64,000 nt of DNA from Dendrocalamus latiflorus (lineage: Eukaryota; Streptophyta; Magnoliopsida; Poales; Poaceae): the NCBI GenBank assembly GCA_017311315.1, contig CM029636.1, positions 20,656,139-20,720,138 on the forward strand, written 5' to 3'. The notes beneath the pieces are model-generated. The model ran no database searches and was not told where the DNA came from. It saw only the letters and a program-made list of their open reading frames with translations. Numbering within the stretch: position 1 is the stretch's first letter; every line of letters begins with the position of its first letter. The position numbers were made by a program, and so were the translations under genes. Positions 12,191 to 25,556 of the stretch are shown piece by piece.

Positions 12191-12688
12191 TTTTTGTAAA
12201 AAAAAAGTTCCCGCGTTTCTGTAATTTTGAATAAAAAATAGATTATCCGTACAAAAAATTCTAGGATTCTTTCCATGACCATTTGATCCGTACAATTGAA
12301 ATCAACGGTCCAAAGCCATTGATCTCATAACAATTTTCTTGCTACCCAATTTCAGCGAGATTCCATTTGCATAGGCATTCTATCTCATTTTCTCGGAAAA
12401 ATATTTCTTTTGTCCAATCCGTGAGTGATCCGTGTACAATTCTAGTTCAATTTGCGAAACGAACTAGGAAGATATGCTGAGTAAAGCTCTTCAAGTCTGT
12501 TTGGTTGCAACCCTCAAGCAACATGCCTCAACATTTTCCATAACTGAAGGTAGCATTGACGTGTTTGATAAATTAAACGACCAGATGCACCTTCAAATCT
12601 AACTGACGCAATTTCGCACACCCTATAGCAACGCATTTAGGGGTACCGACTAATCTCCTAAAAGATAAACAGCTGGGATTAATCTAAG
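12191..12688. other. Unassigned AT-rich stretch
   Basis: No open reading frame, RNA gene or clear repeat is visible. It may be the flank into which the PMD-bearing element inserted. Confidence 0.4.
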
Positions 12689-12825
12689 GCCTTGTTTGGG
12701 AGAGCTTTAAGTCGGCTTTGGCTTCGAAAAAGCTGGAAGCCCCTAAATGGGCTAGCTTCGTAGCAGTTTAAGGACTAAGCTAAAGCCAGAGCCCAAATGA
12801 AAGCTGAAGCTTGTCTAGATGTGCT
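12689..12825. mobile_element. Possible MITE with GGCCTTGTTTGG end
   Basis: It begins with GGCCTTGTTTGGGAGAGC, the terminal motif common in small grass MITEs. GAGCCCAAATGAAAGC near 12,810 resembles its inverse. No target duplication could be confirmed, so the right border is uncertain. From 12,826 to 13,422 there is C-rich then ordinary sequence. The ORF 12,939-13,385 there is compositional and has no recognised domain. Confidence 0.3.
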
Positions 12826-13422
12826 TTTCAAGTTTATTGTGGGAGGGATATACCTATTTGCCACTAGAAGTTTAATAAAATTACCCACCAAATGCAACCG
12901 GTTAAAAAGGGGCTAGCAACCCTAGCCCACTCCTCTCCTTGCCCATCAACCGATCCAATCTTGTGCCCTCACTCCTGCACGAAGGACAATGCCGCGGCCC
13001 TCATACTACCTGTCCGTCACCTGTTCCAACCTGCTTGCTAGCTGCCCCAACCCTCCTAGCCGCCTCCTCACCCATCCCACCCAGCCCAGCCACTAGCCAC
13101 CCCAACCAGCCCGTTGTCTTAATCTTGGTAGCCGCAGACTTTAAGCAAGCCCCCATCCCTCCAGTACAGGTCGGTGCCACCACCTCCATCCTGATCACGG
13201 TGAGATCCAGTCACCGTCGTCTAGATTCTACCACCAGATCCGCCGATGTCGAGCCACCTCCCTCCATCCCGGTCACTGTTGCCTCCTCCCTTCACCGCCA
13301 TCTTTACCTACCGTCAACCTCCTTTTTAGCCTTTTTTCTTTTCTTATTAATTTTGGTCAGATCTGTTGTTAGTGATCAATATTGATAAGAAGTTGCCAGG
13401 GAGCACTATAACGTCAGGGGAC

Positions 13423-14796
13423 TGAAGCGTCTAGGTCTAGAAAAATAATTTTGGTAACTAATGATGATAATAATTAAAAAGACTAACTTGTTTGTTAAGA
13501 TGATTGAAAAGTTTAGTCCTAGATTTTGATAACGTCATAAAAAAGGTATGCAACGTCTAGTCCCAGTCTTGGTATTTGGTTGAAAAGATTGGATTTGTAG
13601 AATAGATATCGTACTATAAAGAGGGGTCATGGCCAATAGCTTGAAGCTTACCTTCTGCCACTTTGGAACCATCTTTGAATTTTTCCTTGAAAACTGGTAT
13701 GACCACAGACTTTTTGAATGGTAGTACCACTTCATCGGTACTACTAATAGTTACATACTGGTAGCTTATTTCTAGAGAGGTGTTTATCAGTCATTCCTTA
13801 GATCGGTACTACTGCTTGCGTAGAACGATATGACTGCAAGAGGAGACTGGTACTACTAGAGTACATTATGACCGAACTTTAGTTGGCATTAGCTAAATTT
13901 TACAGAGGTGTGTTTTGGAGTATTTTCTTTCCTCTAGAAATTGGTACTACCGCAGCTGATGTGTGGTACTACCGCATGATTGATACTACCACAGCTGAGG
14001 TTGCTACTACCAATATTTGAAGTAACAGCTAGCTCATGTGCATTTAATGAACCTCAAATAGCCATTGAATGGTAGTTGTTGTAGTATCGGCCACTACATG
14101 GCAGTAGTAATGCATTTCCTAATTTTTGGGGATTTCAACCCCAACGGTCATCCTGGTGGGTAGACACTATAAATATCTTCCCACTAACAGCAAGCGACTC
14201 TCCTTGGGCCTCATTGAATATCCTTGAGCCCTTGTTATACTTTCTACTCGTTTGCTCTATTTTCACATATGCAGATGGTTCAGAGCATTCAAGTACATTA
14301 CATCATTAATTGATCTTTATGGCACTTGAAAAATTGGTAATCTCTTCAAATAAGCTTGTGACAAGACCTAGCACGGTTATGAGTGGTATGGTACTCAATA
14401 TCTCCGGAGTGGAGGAAGAGCAACATTAGTGGACTTAAGGTGGCTAGGCTTAATTTGTGGAGCCGGTCCAATCTCTTTGGATTTATCTCAACGTGGATTA
14501 TGGAAGATCAGCATGTCTTCGAGACCATAGGAAAACACCGTTGTCTCTACTGTGGTTTATCTCTTTGTTTTTACTTTTCACATTTATATTTCTAGCGAAT
14601 AAATTGAATTATGTAGCTATAATTGTATCTAGTATTGACATAGATTTGCGGTGGCTTAGTGAAATCTAGAGAATTTAGGCCATGATTGTGCAAAACAATT
14701 TTAATTAAGTTAATACTTGCTAAAATTGTATTGTAGTCAAAAGAATTTAAAAACCTCCTATTCATCCCCCTCTACTCGGTTATGCTTGATTTTACA
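13423..14796 (+). repeat. 5' LTR of the SIRE-like copia
   Basis: It starts TGAAGCGTCTAGGTCTAG and ends TTGATTTTACA. It carries several GGTACTACC-type motifs (13,720-14,110) and a stretch near 14,160-14,230 (ACTATAAATATC, then ...CCTTGAGCCC) that is also present in the 3' LTR. It is about 200 bp shorter than the 3' LTR because of internal deletions, for example near 13,550. Confidence 0.8.
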
Positions 14797-14798
14797 AG

Positions 14799-14810
14799 TG
14801 TTATCATAGC
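14799..14810 (+). other. Degenerate primer-binding site
   Basis: TGTTATCATAGC, two bases after the 5' LTR, is two substitutions away from TGGTATCAGAGC, the complement of the 3' end of initiator Met tRNA used by most plant copia elements. Confidence 0.6.
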
Positions 14811-14851
14811 TTGGTCTCTCTTTGTTAGGCTTTACTGTCTAGAGAGCACAA

Positions 14852-16770
14852 ATGGCTAGTGAGGGTCTATCTCTAGGAAAGGCATTTCTTTTCGATGGTT
14901 CTAATTATGCATATTAGAAAATTTGCATGACTACATATTGAAAAACCATGAGCCCGAACATATGGAGGATTGTGAGTGAGGGTTTCGTCATGCCTCTTGA
15001 TCCTACATACCTCCATGGACCTTGAGGAGCGAAACGCTACCTTAATGCTCAAGTGATGAATGCTCTTTTTGAAGCTTTGAACACAGATAAGTTCAATGAA
15101 GTGAGAAATTTAGAAACCGCTCATAAGATATGGACTATGTTCTTGGATATTCATGAGGGCACATCCACAGTCAAAGAGACTAAATTGTATAGACTCTGGA
15201 TTAGGTATGAAACATTCACAATGGTGCCTCATAAAAACATCAATGAGGTATATTATAGACTCAACAACATTGTAAATGAGCTTAAGGGCCTAGGCACTAC
15301 TGTAACTGATATTTATATTATTCACAAAATGCTTAGGACCCTACCAGAGAAATATGAGACCTTGGTGACTTTATTCCTCAACTCACCCGAGTTGCCAAGG
15401 ATGACGCCGACCAGCCTCTTAGGCAACCTTATCATGAATGAGTTGTATAAGAAGGACGAGGAGGAGCTCTTGGAGCAATTCTCCTTCAAGAAGAAGATTA
15501 CCGCTTTTAAGGTGAAAGAGGAATCAAGTAATGAGACAGAGGATGATGAAGATGACTTCGAAGAGGAGATGTCACTCCTTGCGAGGAGAATGAAGAAGTT
15601 CATGAAGAGATGTTCAAGCTGGAGTGATAACTTTGATAAAGGCAAGAAAGGGCAATCCTCCAGATCCATTGTTATGAGTGCGATGAGAAGGGGGACATTG
15701 CCTTTCATTGCCCTAATAAGAAGGATGGCAAGACCAAGTCATCCAAAAAGAAGAAATATAATGGTAAGAAAAAACTTTTCAAGAAGCTTCACAACAATGA
15801 CAAAGGCAAAGCGCATATTGGAGAATGGAACTCTGATGAAGAGTGCTCCAACTCCAATAATGACGGGTCCTCCAAGAAAAGGGGACTTGTTATGATTGCC
15901 ATCATGGAAGCTCCATTGCTATTCTCCTCTCCCACATGCCTTATGATGAAATAAGACAAGGTAAAATCTAATGATGATAATGAGCCTTTATATGATGAGT
16001 TAATGAATATGCTTGATGACTTGAATAAGTACTTTAGAAAGGAGAAATCAAAATTTGAGGTCTTGAAGAGAGAATTTTTCTCTCTAAAAGATTCTGATGA
16101 GGGGCTAAAGTAAGCTCATGATCCACTCCTTCTCAAAGACCTCACCAAGTCACATTCTAATATAGAAATTACTTGCAATATAATTGATGACTTGCCTAGT
16201 TTAGAAATTACTTCTTGCATTATTTCTAAAACTAGTATTTCTACTTCTTGTGATAACTTGCTAGCCATGCTATGTACTTCTAAAATAGGTTCTAGTTCTT
16301 GTATGGCTAAGTCATATGATCATTTACTCATTGTTGAAAATAATGGGCTAAAAGAACAAGTCACCAAGCTAAGTAAGAGCATCGAGAGGTATTTTAAGGG
16401 CAATGCAACCTTTGATAAGCTATTGAGTGAGCAAAGGTATAATAAGGAAGGATTTGGGTTCATTCCTTAGAAAGGTAAAATACCAATTTACAAGCCTACA
16501 AGGTTTGTAAAAGAAAATAGCAAATATTGCCATAAGTGTCGTGGTTTGGGATATTTGCAAAATTCTTGTCCTATTGGTAAGACTCCATCCATTGGTATTT
16601 ATGATTTATGCTATATGCTTAAGAAGTCCAAGGGTGGTAGAGTGATTGCTATATTTGCTGGCATTTCTATATTAGGTGCTAAAAATAATACCATTTTAGT
16701 GCTCAAATCTTGGTTACTAATCTCCAAAGACCCAAATAGATTTGAGTACCTAAAAGAACTTGATTAGAAG
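14852..16770 (+). pseudogene. gag of the SIRE-like copia (broken)
   Basis: The ATG at 14,852 begins a MASEG...FDGSNYAY-type start. The Gag core (UBN2/Retrotran_gag family) is readable at 15,053-15,610 with HKIWTMFLDIHEGTSTVKE and KMLRTLPEKYE. The acidic segment after it is followed by a frameshift near 15,610. A zinc-knuckle remnant (ECDEKGDIAFHC) lies near 15,676-15,715 with the His changed to Asp. A coiled or hydrophilic region runs to 16,470. A second Cys-rich piece (YCHKCRGLGYLQNSC) lies near 16,525. Stops occur at 14,920, 14,950, 15,950 and elsewhere. The protein would have formed the capsid. Confidence 0.75.
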
Positions 16771-19700
16771 TCATTGAGTGATTGATAGTGGTTGCACTCA
16801 ACATATGACCGGAGACTTGGAGATATTCACCACATTTGAAAGTGGTGGCAACGAGAAAATCACATTTAGGAACAGTAGCATAGAAAAGGTAATTGAATTA
16901 GGTAAAATCGATATCTCAAATGACCCTTCTATTTCTAATCTATCTCTTGTAGAAACATATAATTCTAATATCCGTTGCTCAATTGTGTAATCTTGGTCTC
17001 ACTTGTACTTTTTCAAGAGATGGCGTTGTTATTTCAAAACAAAACGGTAGTGAGTCGGTTTCCAAAGGCTTTCGATTTGGCAATCTCTATTTGGTGAATT
17101 TATCTTTTAATGAATCATGTTTGAAAACTTATTCAATTGTAAAAACCTCTTTCGGTTGGTTTTGGCATAGAAGGTTAGCTCATGTGGGGATGATTCAACT
17201 CAGAAAGCTATTCAAGCATGACTTAGTTGTGGGCTTGAAAGATGTGAAGTTTGAGAATAATAAGCTATGTAGTACTTACCAAACCAGAAAGCAAGTAGCT
17301 AATTCTCATCTATCCAAAAGTATCATATCCACTTTTAGGCGATTTGAGCTCTTACATATGAATTTGTTTGGGCCAACAACCTATAGGAGCCTTAGGGCAA
17401 TAGTTATTGTTTAGTTATTGTGGATGATTACTCGAGATACACTTGGGTCATAATTCTACTTGACAAAGCCGAAGCCACTGGTATTTTCAAAAGTTTTACT
17501 GTAAGGGCCCAAAATATATTTGATTTCAAAATAAAGAAATATGTAGTGATAATGGTTTCATGTTCGAGAATACTAAAATTGAAGATTTTTGTAATGAATT
17601 TGAAATAAAACATGAACTTTTCACAACCTACACTCTGGAGCAAAAAGGAGTTGTAGAAAGAAAAAATCGAACATTAATTGAAATGACAAGGACAATGCTC
17701 GATGAGTATAATACTTTCAATAATTTTTGGATAGAAGCAATGAATACCGTTTGTCATACCACAAACTATCTTTATTTGCATCTTATTTTAAAAAAGACTT
17801 CTTATGAACTTCTCATTGGAAGAAAACTAAATATCTCCTATTTTCATGTTTTTGGTTGCAAGTATTACATTTTGCTCAAAGGTTTTCATCTTGCAAAATT
17901 TCAAAGTCATTGTGATGTTGGATTTCTTCTCAATTATTCATATAATAGTAAGGCTTGCCATGTCTTCAACAAAACCTCTGATTTAGTTGAGGAGACGTGT
18001 GATGTTAAATTTGATGAAACTAACGGCTCTCAAGAAGAGTAAGAAAATTTAGATAATATAGGTGATGAAGGATTGAAGCAAGCCATGAAAAATATGCAAA
18101 TTGGAGATATTAAGCTAAAAGAAGACTCCAATGATCCACCCTCATCCACCCAATTTAAACGGACTACTTCCACCACGCTGAGCCAAGATCAAATTGAAGA
18201 AGTTGAAGACAAGAAATAAAACCAAACGTCAAACATTCCATCAAAGATTCACGGTGCAATTGCAAAGGATTATCCAATTGGCCAAATGTTAGGTGACGTT
18301 GGTAAGGGAGTCTAAACTCAATCTCGTGTTACTTCTTATTGTGAACCTAGCTTGTTTCTTTCTTCTTTTGAGCCTAAATATATAGATGAAGCACTCGAAG
18401 ATCCAAATTGGGTGAGTTTAATGCATGAACAATTAAACAATTTCGCCTGAAACGATATTTGGACATTGGTGGAAGGACCCAAGAAACACAATATCATTGG
18501 CACAAAGTGGGTCTTTTGGAATAAGCAAGATGAGAATAGAGTAATGCTAAGAAACAAGGCTATATTTGTACCTCAAGAATTCACTCAAGCCGAAGGTTTG
18601 GATTTCAATGAAACTTTCACTCCCGTAGCTATACTTGAGTCCATTCACATACTGCATGCTTTTGCATCTTGTTTTGATATAAAATTATTTCAAATGGATA
18701 TTAAAAGTGTATTTATTAATGGTTGAATAGCCGAACTTGTGTTTGTTGAGCAATCGTCCAGTGTTGAGGATCCTAAGAAAATAAACCACATGTATAAACT
18801 CTCTAAGGCATTATATGGTCTTAAACAAGCTACTTGAGCATGGTATGAGTGCTTTCGAGATTTTCTACTCTCAAAAGGATTCAAAATTGGGAAGGTTGAT
18901 ACAACCTTGTTTACTAAAGTAATAGATGATGATTTCTTTATTTGTCAAATTTATCTTGATGATATCATATTTGGATCTACTAACCAAGATTTTTACAAGA
19001 AATCTGATGAGATGATGTCTAGAGAATTTGAGATGTGCATGATCAGAGAACTTAGCTATTTCCTTGGACTCCAAATCAAACAACTCATGGATGGAACGTT
19101 TGTGAGCCAAACCAAATACGTGATGAAATGACTCAAAAGATTTTGCATGGAGGACGCTAAACCCATGAAGACTCCTACGGCTACCAAAGGTCACCTCGAC
19201 CTTAATGAGGGAGGTAAACCGGTGGACTTAAAGTTTTATATATCATTGATTAGTAGTTTGCTTTATCTTACCACATCTAGATCTGATATTATATTTAGTG
19301 TTTTAATTTGTGCATGTTTTCAAGCTTCACAAAAAAGTGCCATTTAGTGGCAGTTAGAAGAATTCTTAGATATTTAAAATGTTCCTCAAACATTGGTTTG
19401 TGGTATCCCAAAGGTGCTAAATTTGATTTAATTGGATATTAAAATTCCTATTATCCGTGTTGCAAAGTGGATAGAAAAGGTACCTCGGGTAGTTGTCAAC
19501 TTTTAGTCAGATCCTTAGTTTCATGGTCATCCAAGAAATAAAATTTTGTGACCCTATCCACCACTGAAGTGGAGTATGTTTCCACAGATAGTTATTGTAC
19601 TCACTTGCTATGGATAGGTAAATATTGATATATTATGGAATTGAATTTAAAAGCATGTCTCTTTTCTGTAATAATGATAGTACTGTGAAGATAGTCACTA

Positions 19701-19903
19701 ACCTAGTCCAACATTTAAAACCAAGCATATAGATATCCGTCACCATTTTATAAAAGATCATGTGAGCAAATGTGATATTGTTATTAGCCACATACGGACC
19801 GATGATCAATTAGCTGATATCTTCCCCAAACCACTAGATGAGAGCTGGTTTTGTAAGTTAAGAAATGAGTTAAATGTTATAAATTATTCTAATGTTGCTT
19901 GAA
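16770..19903 (+). pseudogene. pol of the SIRE-like copia (broken)
   Basis: The domains are in copia order. Protease is VIDSGCTQHMTGD (about 16,778). GAG-pre-integrase is FWHRRLAHVGMIQLRKL (about 17,160). The integrase core includes DDYSRYTWV (about 17,423) and a WIEAMNT...TTNYLY block (about 17,730). Reverse transcriptase has NIIGTKWVFWNKQDE, then FTPVAILESI, and a YLDDIIFGS catalytic block (about 18,952; usual YVDD changed to YLDD). RNase H has STTEVEYVS (about 19,557) and a DIRHHFIKDHV piece near 19,730. Numerous stops and frameshifts are present, so the polyprotein cannot be made. Confidence 0.85.
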
Positions 19904-20794
19904 CTTATACCTCATGTATTTGCTCTCATTTAGAGTTCTTAAGGTTCATGTGAAGAACTTGTTTTAAAAATTCTTTTCAAAATCTCAAAAATCTCTAATT
20001 CGATAAAAACTATGTTATTTGGGGCTTTATTGTCTATCTCATGCATAATTATCCTGAAAAGTGTTTATATGAGTGTTATATTAAAAATTATTTGCATCCC
20101 TATCTAGTCCATGCTTCATCAGGAAAATCGATACTACTGCACTTACATCGCTGGTACTACCGCTCCTCAAGTGCAGTACTATCATTCCTGACTAGTAGTC
20201 CAAAAAATGATTGTGGCCAACTCCTTATCCTCAAATTTCTCCTTTTCCTCGGTCCAACCAGCCAATTCCCCTCGAACCACCAAAGTCACATTCCTCTCGC
20301 TCCTCTCATTTTTTTCTCAAAATTTCCACCTTCAATCCTCAAGGGAATCAAGAGTGAACTTCAATTTTTTGCCAAAATTAGGACCATGGCATTCTTTCTC
20401 CTCCATTCCACTAGGTAAATCCTATTGGAATCCTTTCTTTCCTCTTGTTTGCTATCTATTTCATTTTCTAGGGTTTGAGCATAATGTTCATGAATAGATC
20501 AAAATCTTTTGGGCAAACTTGTTGCAACTATTATTTGGTGACCTTTCATGTCGGTTTCATGGTTTAACATGTGCCAAATATGAGTTAAGATCAAATTTGA
20601 TCAATTGCCCTAAGAGCACCCTGTAGGCGCAGTACTACCTCCCAATGGGCGCAATACTACCGCTATCTGGTAGTACCAGATTGCCTGCTGCGGTACTACC
20701 ACGACTATAGAGTTCTTTAGTTTTTTTATGCAAAATCACTCAAGTCTTATCCTTTCCTATGCTAATTAGCTATTTCTTAATCAAGTAAAAATGG

Positions 20795-22020
20795 TAAGGC
20801 AAAAGAGCTCCATGCACAAAAATGCTTCTCCCGAGGGAAAACCGGTGAATCGTTATGGCCCCTTCATCCTTTCACTATCAGGTGGCCTCTCATAAAATAC
20901 ATCAACGAGAGCCGTCCTAGTCCCTCAAGAGGATAGTGACTCGAAGACATATTCTTTCCTGCAAGCAATGAGGGCTCGTGACAAAAGACAATCTTCAAGG
21001 CAAGAGCAAGAAGCTATGAAGGAAAGTGGAGAAGATGAAGAGGATGAGGAAGATGAGAGCTTTACACAGGATAATGATGACGAGGATATGATAGAGGCCG
21101 AGGAGCCAAGTATCAACCTCTTGCAAATCACTAGTAACAAATATACTCTTCTATGTCATCCAAATCAGTTTGAGAAGTCGGCAAGCTATACGGATTTGAG
21201 ATTTCATACAAAATTCCAACGAGAGGTGTTCGCCCAAATCTACAGCCGCCATAAGCAGTTCGCGGACAACACGTACATAGATTGGAGGCACTTGAACAAT
21301 CTTGATTGCTTTGCCAGTGCATATAGTCTATTCCATGCAGCAGGATTACAAGATATTGTGGCTTTAAAATGTGACTATCAAGAGGACATGATCTGACAAT
21401 TTATGCCACAATCTTTGTGTCCTATGACTTCAACTATATGGTGTGGATGACCAGAAATGAAAGGGTTGAAGCTTCAAAAGTATATTTTGAGCAAGCATGT
21501 AGGACCTACTCAAGCCAGTATGAGAAGGTCTACTCCTGTGGTGCACTTCAAACACCGGCTTGGTGTAGTTCTATGATGCAAATGTGAGGTTCACACCTGG
21601 GAAGTTGGCAGGACTCCTTCCTTTACCTAGCTTGATGCAATTCGTAGACATACTTAGAATATCATTGACTACATTATGCAATGACCGAAGTTTGATGTGG
21701 TCGATTTGATCATTAGAGAGATTGCATCATCAAAGAACGATAGGGTGAAGCGTATCTACTACGCTCCCTATATCATGACCCTCATCATAAAAAGACACAC
21801 TTCTATGGAGCAAGACCGACGGTGCACAAGTCCTACAAGACTCAAAAAGGGCCTTCAGTGCCAATTGAAACCCCTCCCCGTACCCAAGTGCAAAAAGAGC
21901 ATGTGCAAGAGCACTCTCCTCAACAGGCCCAAGAGTAAGCTCAAGCATCGGATCCCATACTTCAAGCCTTGACTCAAATCAATTCAACATTATGGAGATT
22001 CGAGATGCTCAATTTGAAAC
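20795..22020 (+). pseudogene. Extra 3' ORF of the SIRE-like copia (env-like position), broken
   Basis: Downstream of pol and before the 3' LTR, a coding-like stretch starts near ATGGTAAGGCAAAAGAGC (20,791). The best part is the ORF at 20,968-21,396, with a strongly acidic run (GEDEEDEEDES), then YSRHKQFADNTYIDWRHLNN and AAGLQDIVALKCDYQEDMI. This resembles the 3' ORF product of SIRE/Maximus elements, in which a 'W..L..L......F...GL..L' region precedes a 'YNWNEE'-type motif. Frameshifts and stops follow, with fragments to about 21,970. I see no convincing signal peptide or transmembrane segment. The role of this ORF is unknown, and 'env-like' refers to position only. Confidence 0.55.
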
Positions 22021-22738
22021 TAACTATCAGTTAGCACCTTTGACTCAACACGTGAGTGTGCTTGAGAGTCCTTCCTCTTCAACGACCTCATATCCAGCAT
22101 AGCCCTCCTCGCCACTTCATTATCACCACCACCACCGTGGTGGTCCATCCCCCGACTAATGGGTTTTTGGTACTTGATGCCAAAGGGGGAGAAATAAAGG
22201 GGAAAGATGATCAAGGGAGAGATGAAAAAAGATGAAGTTAAATCAAGATGTCATCTATGCTATCTATCTTATATAGTTATCCTATATAGGTATATTTGGA
22301 TCTTTTGCTTTGCTTGGATGAACTTCTTGTAATACTGCTATGTGCCATGCTAGTTTGTTAAGTCGATGAACTTGTTACTCATGATTATGCTCTTATCACG
22401 TTCATCTCACGATTACTTGTGATTCATCTTGATTATTATTGTTTATCATATTGACTTGCTTCCACAAATTCAATAAATAATGCAAACTCCACCAAAATTA
22501 CCTAAAAATCCATAAATATGCATGAATATCACTTCATGAATCCATATGCACATATTTAGGGGAAGTTTCATTTATTTGCTGATTGATTTTGAAACTAATT
22601 CTTTAGCTCCTTTGAGCTCATCTCAAGAATTATTTGCTAATCAAAAGTCAAAATATAGAATATGTAACTTGTTCTCGAACTAGATATATATTCAAAACTT
22701 TTAATTCATTCATATTGTCTAGATTGTCATCAATTACC

Positions 22739-22752
22739 AAAAAGTGAGAGAT
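22739..22752 (+). other. Polypurine tract next to the 3' LTR
   Basis: AAAAAGTGAGAGAT lies directly before the 3' LTR start at 22,753, as expected for plus-strand priming. Confidence 0.6.
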
Positions 22753-24326
22753 TGAAGCATCTAGGCCTCTCAAAATGATTTTAGTAATCATTGATAACAA
22801 TGATTGAAGGGACTAACTTGTTTATTAAGATGATTGAAACGTTTAGTCCTGAATTTTGTTGACAACTTGAAAATGACATGCAAAGGTGATTAAAGATCAA
22901 TATGGATCAAGACGTGGCTCAAGGCAAAGGTTTATTGTAGTTTAAGGACCTCTTTATAGTTACTGCCAGTCTTAGTGTTTGGTTGAAATGATAGGATTTG
23001 TAGAATAAATGTCAAACTATAAAAAGGGGTCATGGCTAATAGCTTGAAACTTACCTTATGCCACTTTGTTCAATTAATTGTTCATGCATGCATTTGGAGC
23101 TTCATTGGGAAACATCTCTAAATTTATCCTTGAAAACTAGTATGACTGTTGGCTTCTGAACGGTAGTACCAGTGCAGGTACTAGCGACAATTATATGCCG
23201 GTAACTTATTTCCAAAGAGGTGTTTATCAGTCATTCCTTGGATCGGTACTACCGCTTATGTAGAACAGTAATACCGCAGAGCGGTATGACTGCAAGATGA
23301 GACCGCTACTACGAAGTACGATATGACCAAAATTTAGTTAGCGGTAGCTAATTTCTAGAGATATGTGTTGGAGCATTTTGTCACCTCTGAAAATGGGTAC
23401 TATCGCATCTGAGATGCGGTACTACCACATGATTGGTACTACCGACCCTTGTGAGGGTGGTACTATTGATATTTGAAGTGACATCTAGTTTCTGTGCATT
23501 TAATGAACCACAAATAGCCGTTGAAAAGTAAATACAATAGTATCGGCCACTACATGGTGGTAGTATCGCAATTCATGATTTTTGGGGATTTGGAACCCAA
23601 CAGTCATTCTAGTGGGTGGAGGCTATAAATGCCTCCCCACCAGCAGCAAGGGACTCTCCTTGGATCTCATTGAATACCCTTGAGCCCTTGTTACACTCTC
23701 TTTTACTCATTTGCTCCATTTTCATGTATTGCGGTGGTTGAGAGCATTCAAGTGCATTACATCATTAGTTGATATTTATGGCACTTGAAAAACCTTCAAG
23801 GAAGCATCATGACTTGTTACTCTTGGTGGTTGCCAACACCTAGACGGCTTGCAGGAAGTTGTGTAGTGATCTCTTCAAAGAAGCTTGTGAAGAGACCTAG
23901 CACGGTTGTGAGTAGTGTGGTGCTTGTCATCTCTAGAGTGGGGAAGAGTAATCTTAGTGGACATGAGGTGGTTAGGCTTAATTCATGGAGCTAGTCCAAT
24001 CCATTTGGGCTCACCACAATGTAGATTAGAGAAGGCCGGTAAGTTTTCGAGACCACGGGAAAACATATTTTCTCTTGTAGTCTATCTTTTTGTCTTTACT
24101 TTCCACATTTACATTTCTAGCAAATAAATTGAATTAAATTGTGTAGCTAGAATTGAATCTAATATTGACATAGCTTTACAGTGCCTTAGTGAAACCTAAA
24201 GAATTTAGGCCTTGATTGCGCAAAACTATTTAATTAAGTTCATACTTTCTAAAATTATGTTTTAACCAAAAGAATTTTAAAACTTCCTAATCACCCCTCC
24301 TCTAATTGGTTATCCTTGATTCTACA
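22753..24326 (+). repeat. 3' LTR of the SIRE-like copia
   Basis: It starts TGAAGCATCTAGGCCTCT and ends TTGATTCTACA. It aligns along its length with the 5' LTR: the same GGTACTACC motif cluster at 23,160-23,570, the same CTATAAATGCC promoter-like stretch near 23,622, and the same ...TTCGAGACCACGGGAAAACA segment. Visible divergence is roughly 10-20 percent plus indels, so the insertion is old. Confidence 0.8.
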
Positions 24327-24409
24327 AGAGCTCCCAATGATATAGCCTCCCCTCCCCCGTCGCCCGCCGCACTCTGTGCCCTCCCCTACCGATCTCCCTC
24401 GCCACTCCC
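24327..24409. other. C-rich junction sequence
   Basis: This short C-rich stretch lies between the SIRE-like element and the truncated LTR of the next copia copy. I recognise nothing in it. Confidence 0.3.
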
Positions 24410-25542
24410 CTCCCCTCCTACGTAACAGGAGAGATATCTCTAGGCACCTCGATGTGATCGGATAAAGAAAGTGCATGGCCATACCACGAGTGGTCGAAGA
24501 GTCGACCACATGAAGTTATCCATCACTAGATCAAAAAAAGATTAAATAATCCATAGATGACACATTTATCACCTGGAGGTCAATCAAATATCACCTGGAG
24601 TTCAATCAAATAGGTTATTTAGTCCGACCAGATATGAACCGGTAGTACGAGTATACTGACTGGTCATGACCTGGTCAGACATATCACAAACTCGTCTTCA
24701 AATTGGTCATTTGGGGATACAGACTGGTTGTAACCAGATATGATCTAGTCATAAGGAGTTGTGAACTAATCATGAGTGAATAGGACTTGGTTGCAAATCA
24801 TATTGATAAGGTTCGTCTAAATTGATCTTTTGTCTATTTGGGGGTCGATATGTTCTGTTAGGGACAGCTACTAACTAGTGATTGAAAATATGTTTCTGAG
24901 TTACAACCAAGTATACATGAACTTATAGAGTCACCCACTTAACAAGTTGGAACAATTAAGATCCAGTATCTCTACTCGTATTGGATGAGGTTCCAGTTAG
25001 AGGCTTGCCAAGTGGGATACAATCTCTACTCATGTTGAATAAGGATTCGATCAAAGTCTCTATATAAAGGGGTGCCTTAGGCTATGGGTAAGGGGGCAAG
25101 ATAGAGAGATAACATACACCCACTGAAATCCTTGTTACCTCCTTCCAAAAGTCCTACTATGCACGCTGATGCTAGCACCAGCGTGCACAATAGGAGCACA
25201 CTAGCGCACGGTGTTCCATCCCCAAATGTGTGGACTTCGGTAGAAGCGCTGCTACAACTGCAGCACTGATCAGGATAATCTGAGGAGAAGACACAATCAT
25301 CTTGTGAAAATTGACTACCGCTTGAGGACGATCACTTTCCAAAGACACTGATTAGAATATTGGATGATCGATTACTTCCACTACATCAACATGCGTTACA
25401 TTGAACTAGGCTACTTCAACTCTTATTCCACTGCAATGTGCGTTTAGTGGTAACGATCTATGATCTCTTACTTGCATGGCTTCCTGGTTTACGTGGTACA
25501 AATTTTAAGTTGTGCTAGTGTAGCATACCTCGTACCCCAACA
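24410..25542 (+). repeat. Truncated, diverged 5' LTR of an old Angela/BARE-like copia copy
   Basis: GAGAGATATCTCTAGGCACC...GTGATCGGAT and CATGGCCATACCAC align with the interior of the young copia LTR (around 44,605-44,660). The end TTGTGCTAGTGTAGCATACC...CAACA aligns with that LTR's end and is followed by a perfect primer-binding site. The left part of the LTR is missing. Confidence 0.7.
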
Positions 25543-25543
25543 G

Positions 25544-25556
25544 TGGTATCAGAGCC
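25544..25556 (+). other. Primer-binding site (initiator Met tRNA)
   Basis: TGGTATCAGAGCC sits one base after the LTR end. It is identical to the site of the young copia at 45,422. Confidence 0.85.

Larger units (their letters stand above)
13423..24326 (+). mobile_element. SIRE/Maximus-like Ty1/copia retrotransposon, decayed full-length copy
   Basis: Two related LTRs (13,423-14,796 and 22,753-24,326) flank gag, protease, integrase, reverse transcriptase and RNase H remnants plus an extra 3' ORF region, in the Ty1/copia order. The LTR start TGAAGCATCTAGGCC and the end ...TTCTACA or ...TTTTACA after a 'CCTATTCACCCCCCTCT'-type segment are typical of SIRE/Maximus elements. Many stops and frameshifts and strong divergence between the LTRs show an old, immobile insertion. 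No clear target duplication remains (GGGAC on the left, AGAGC on the right). Confidence 0.85.
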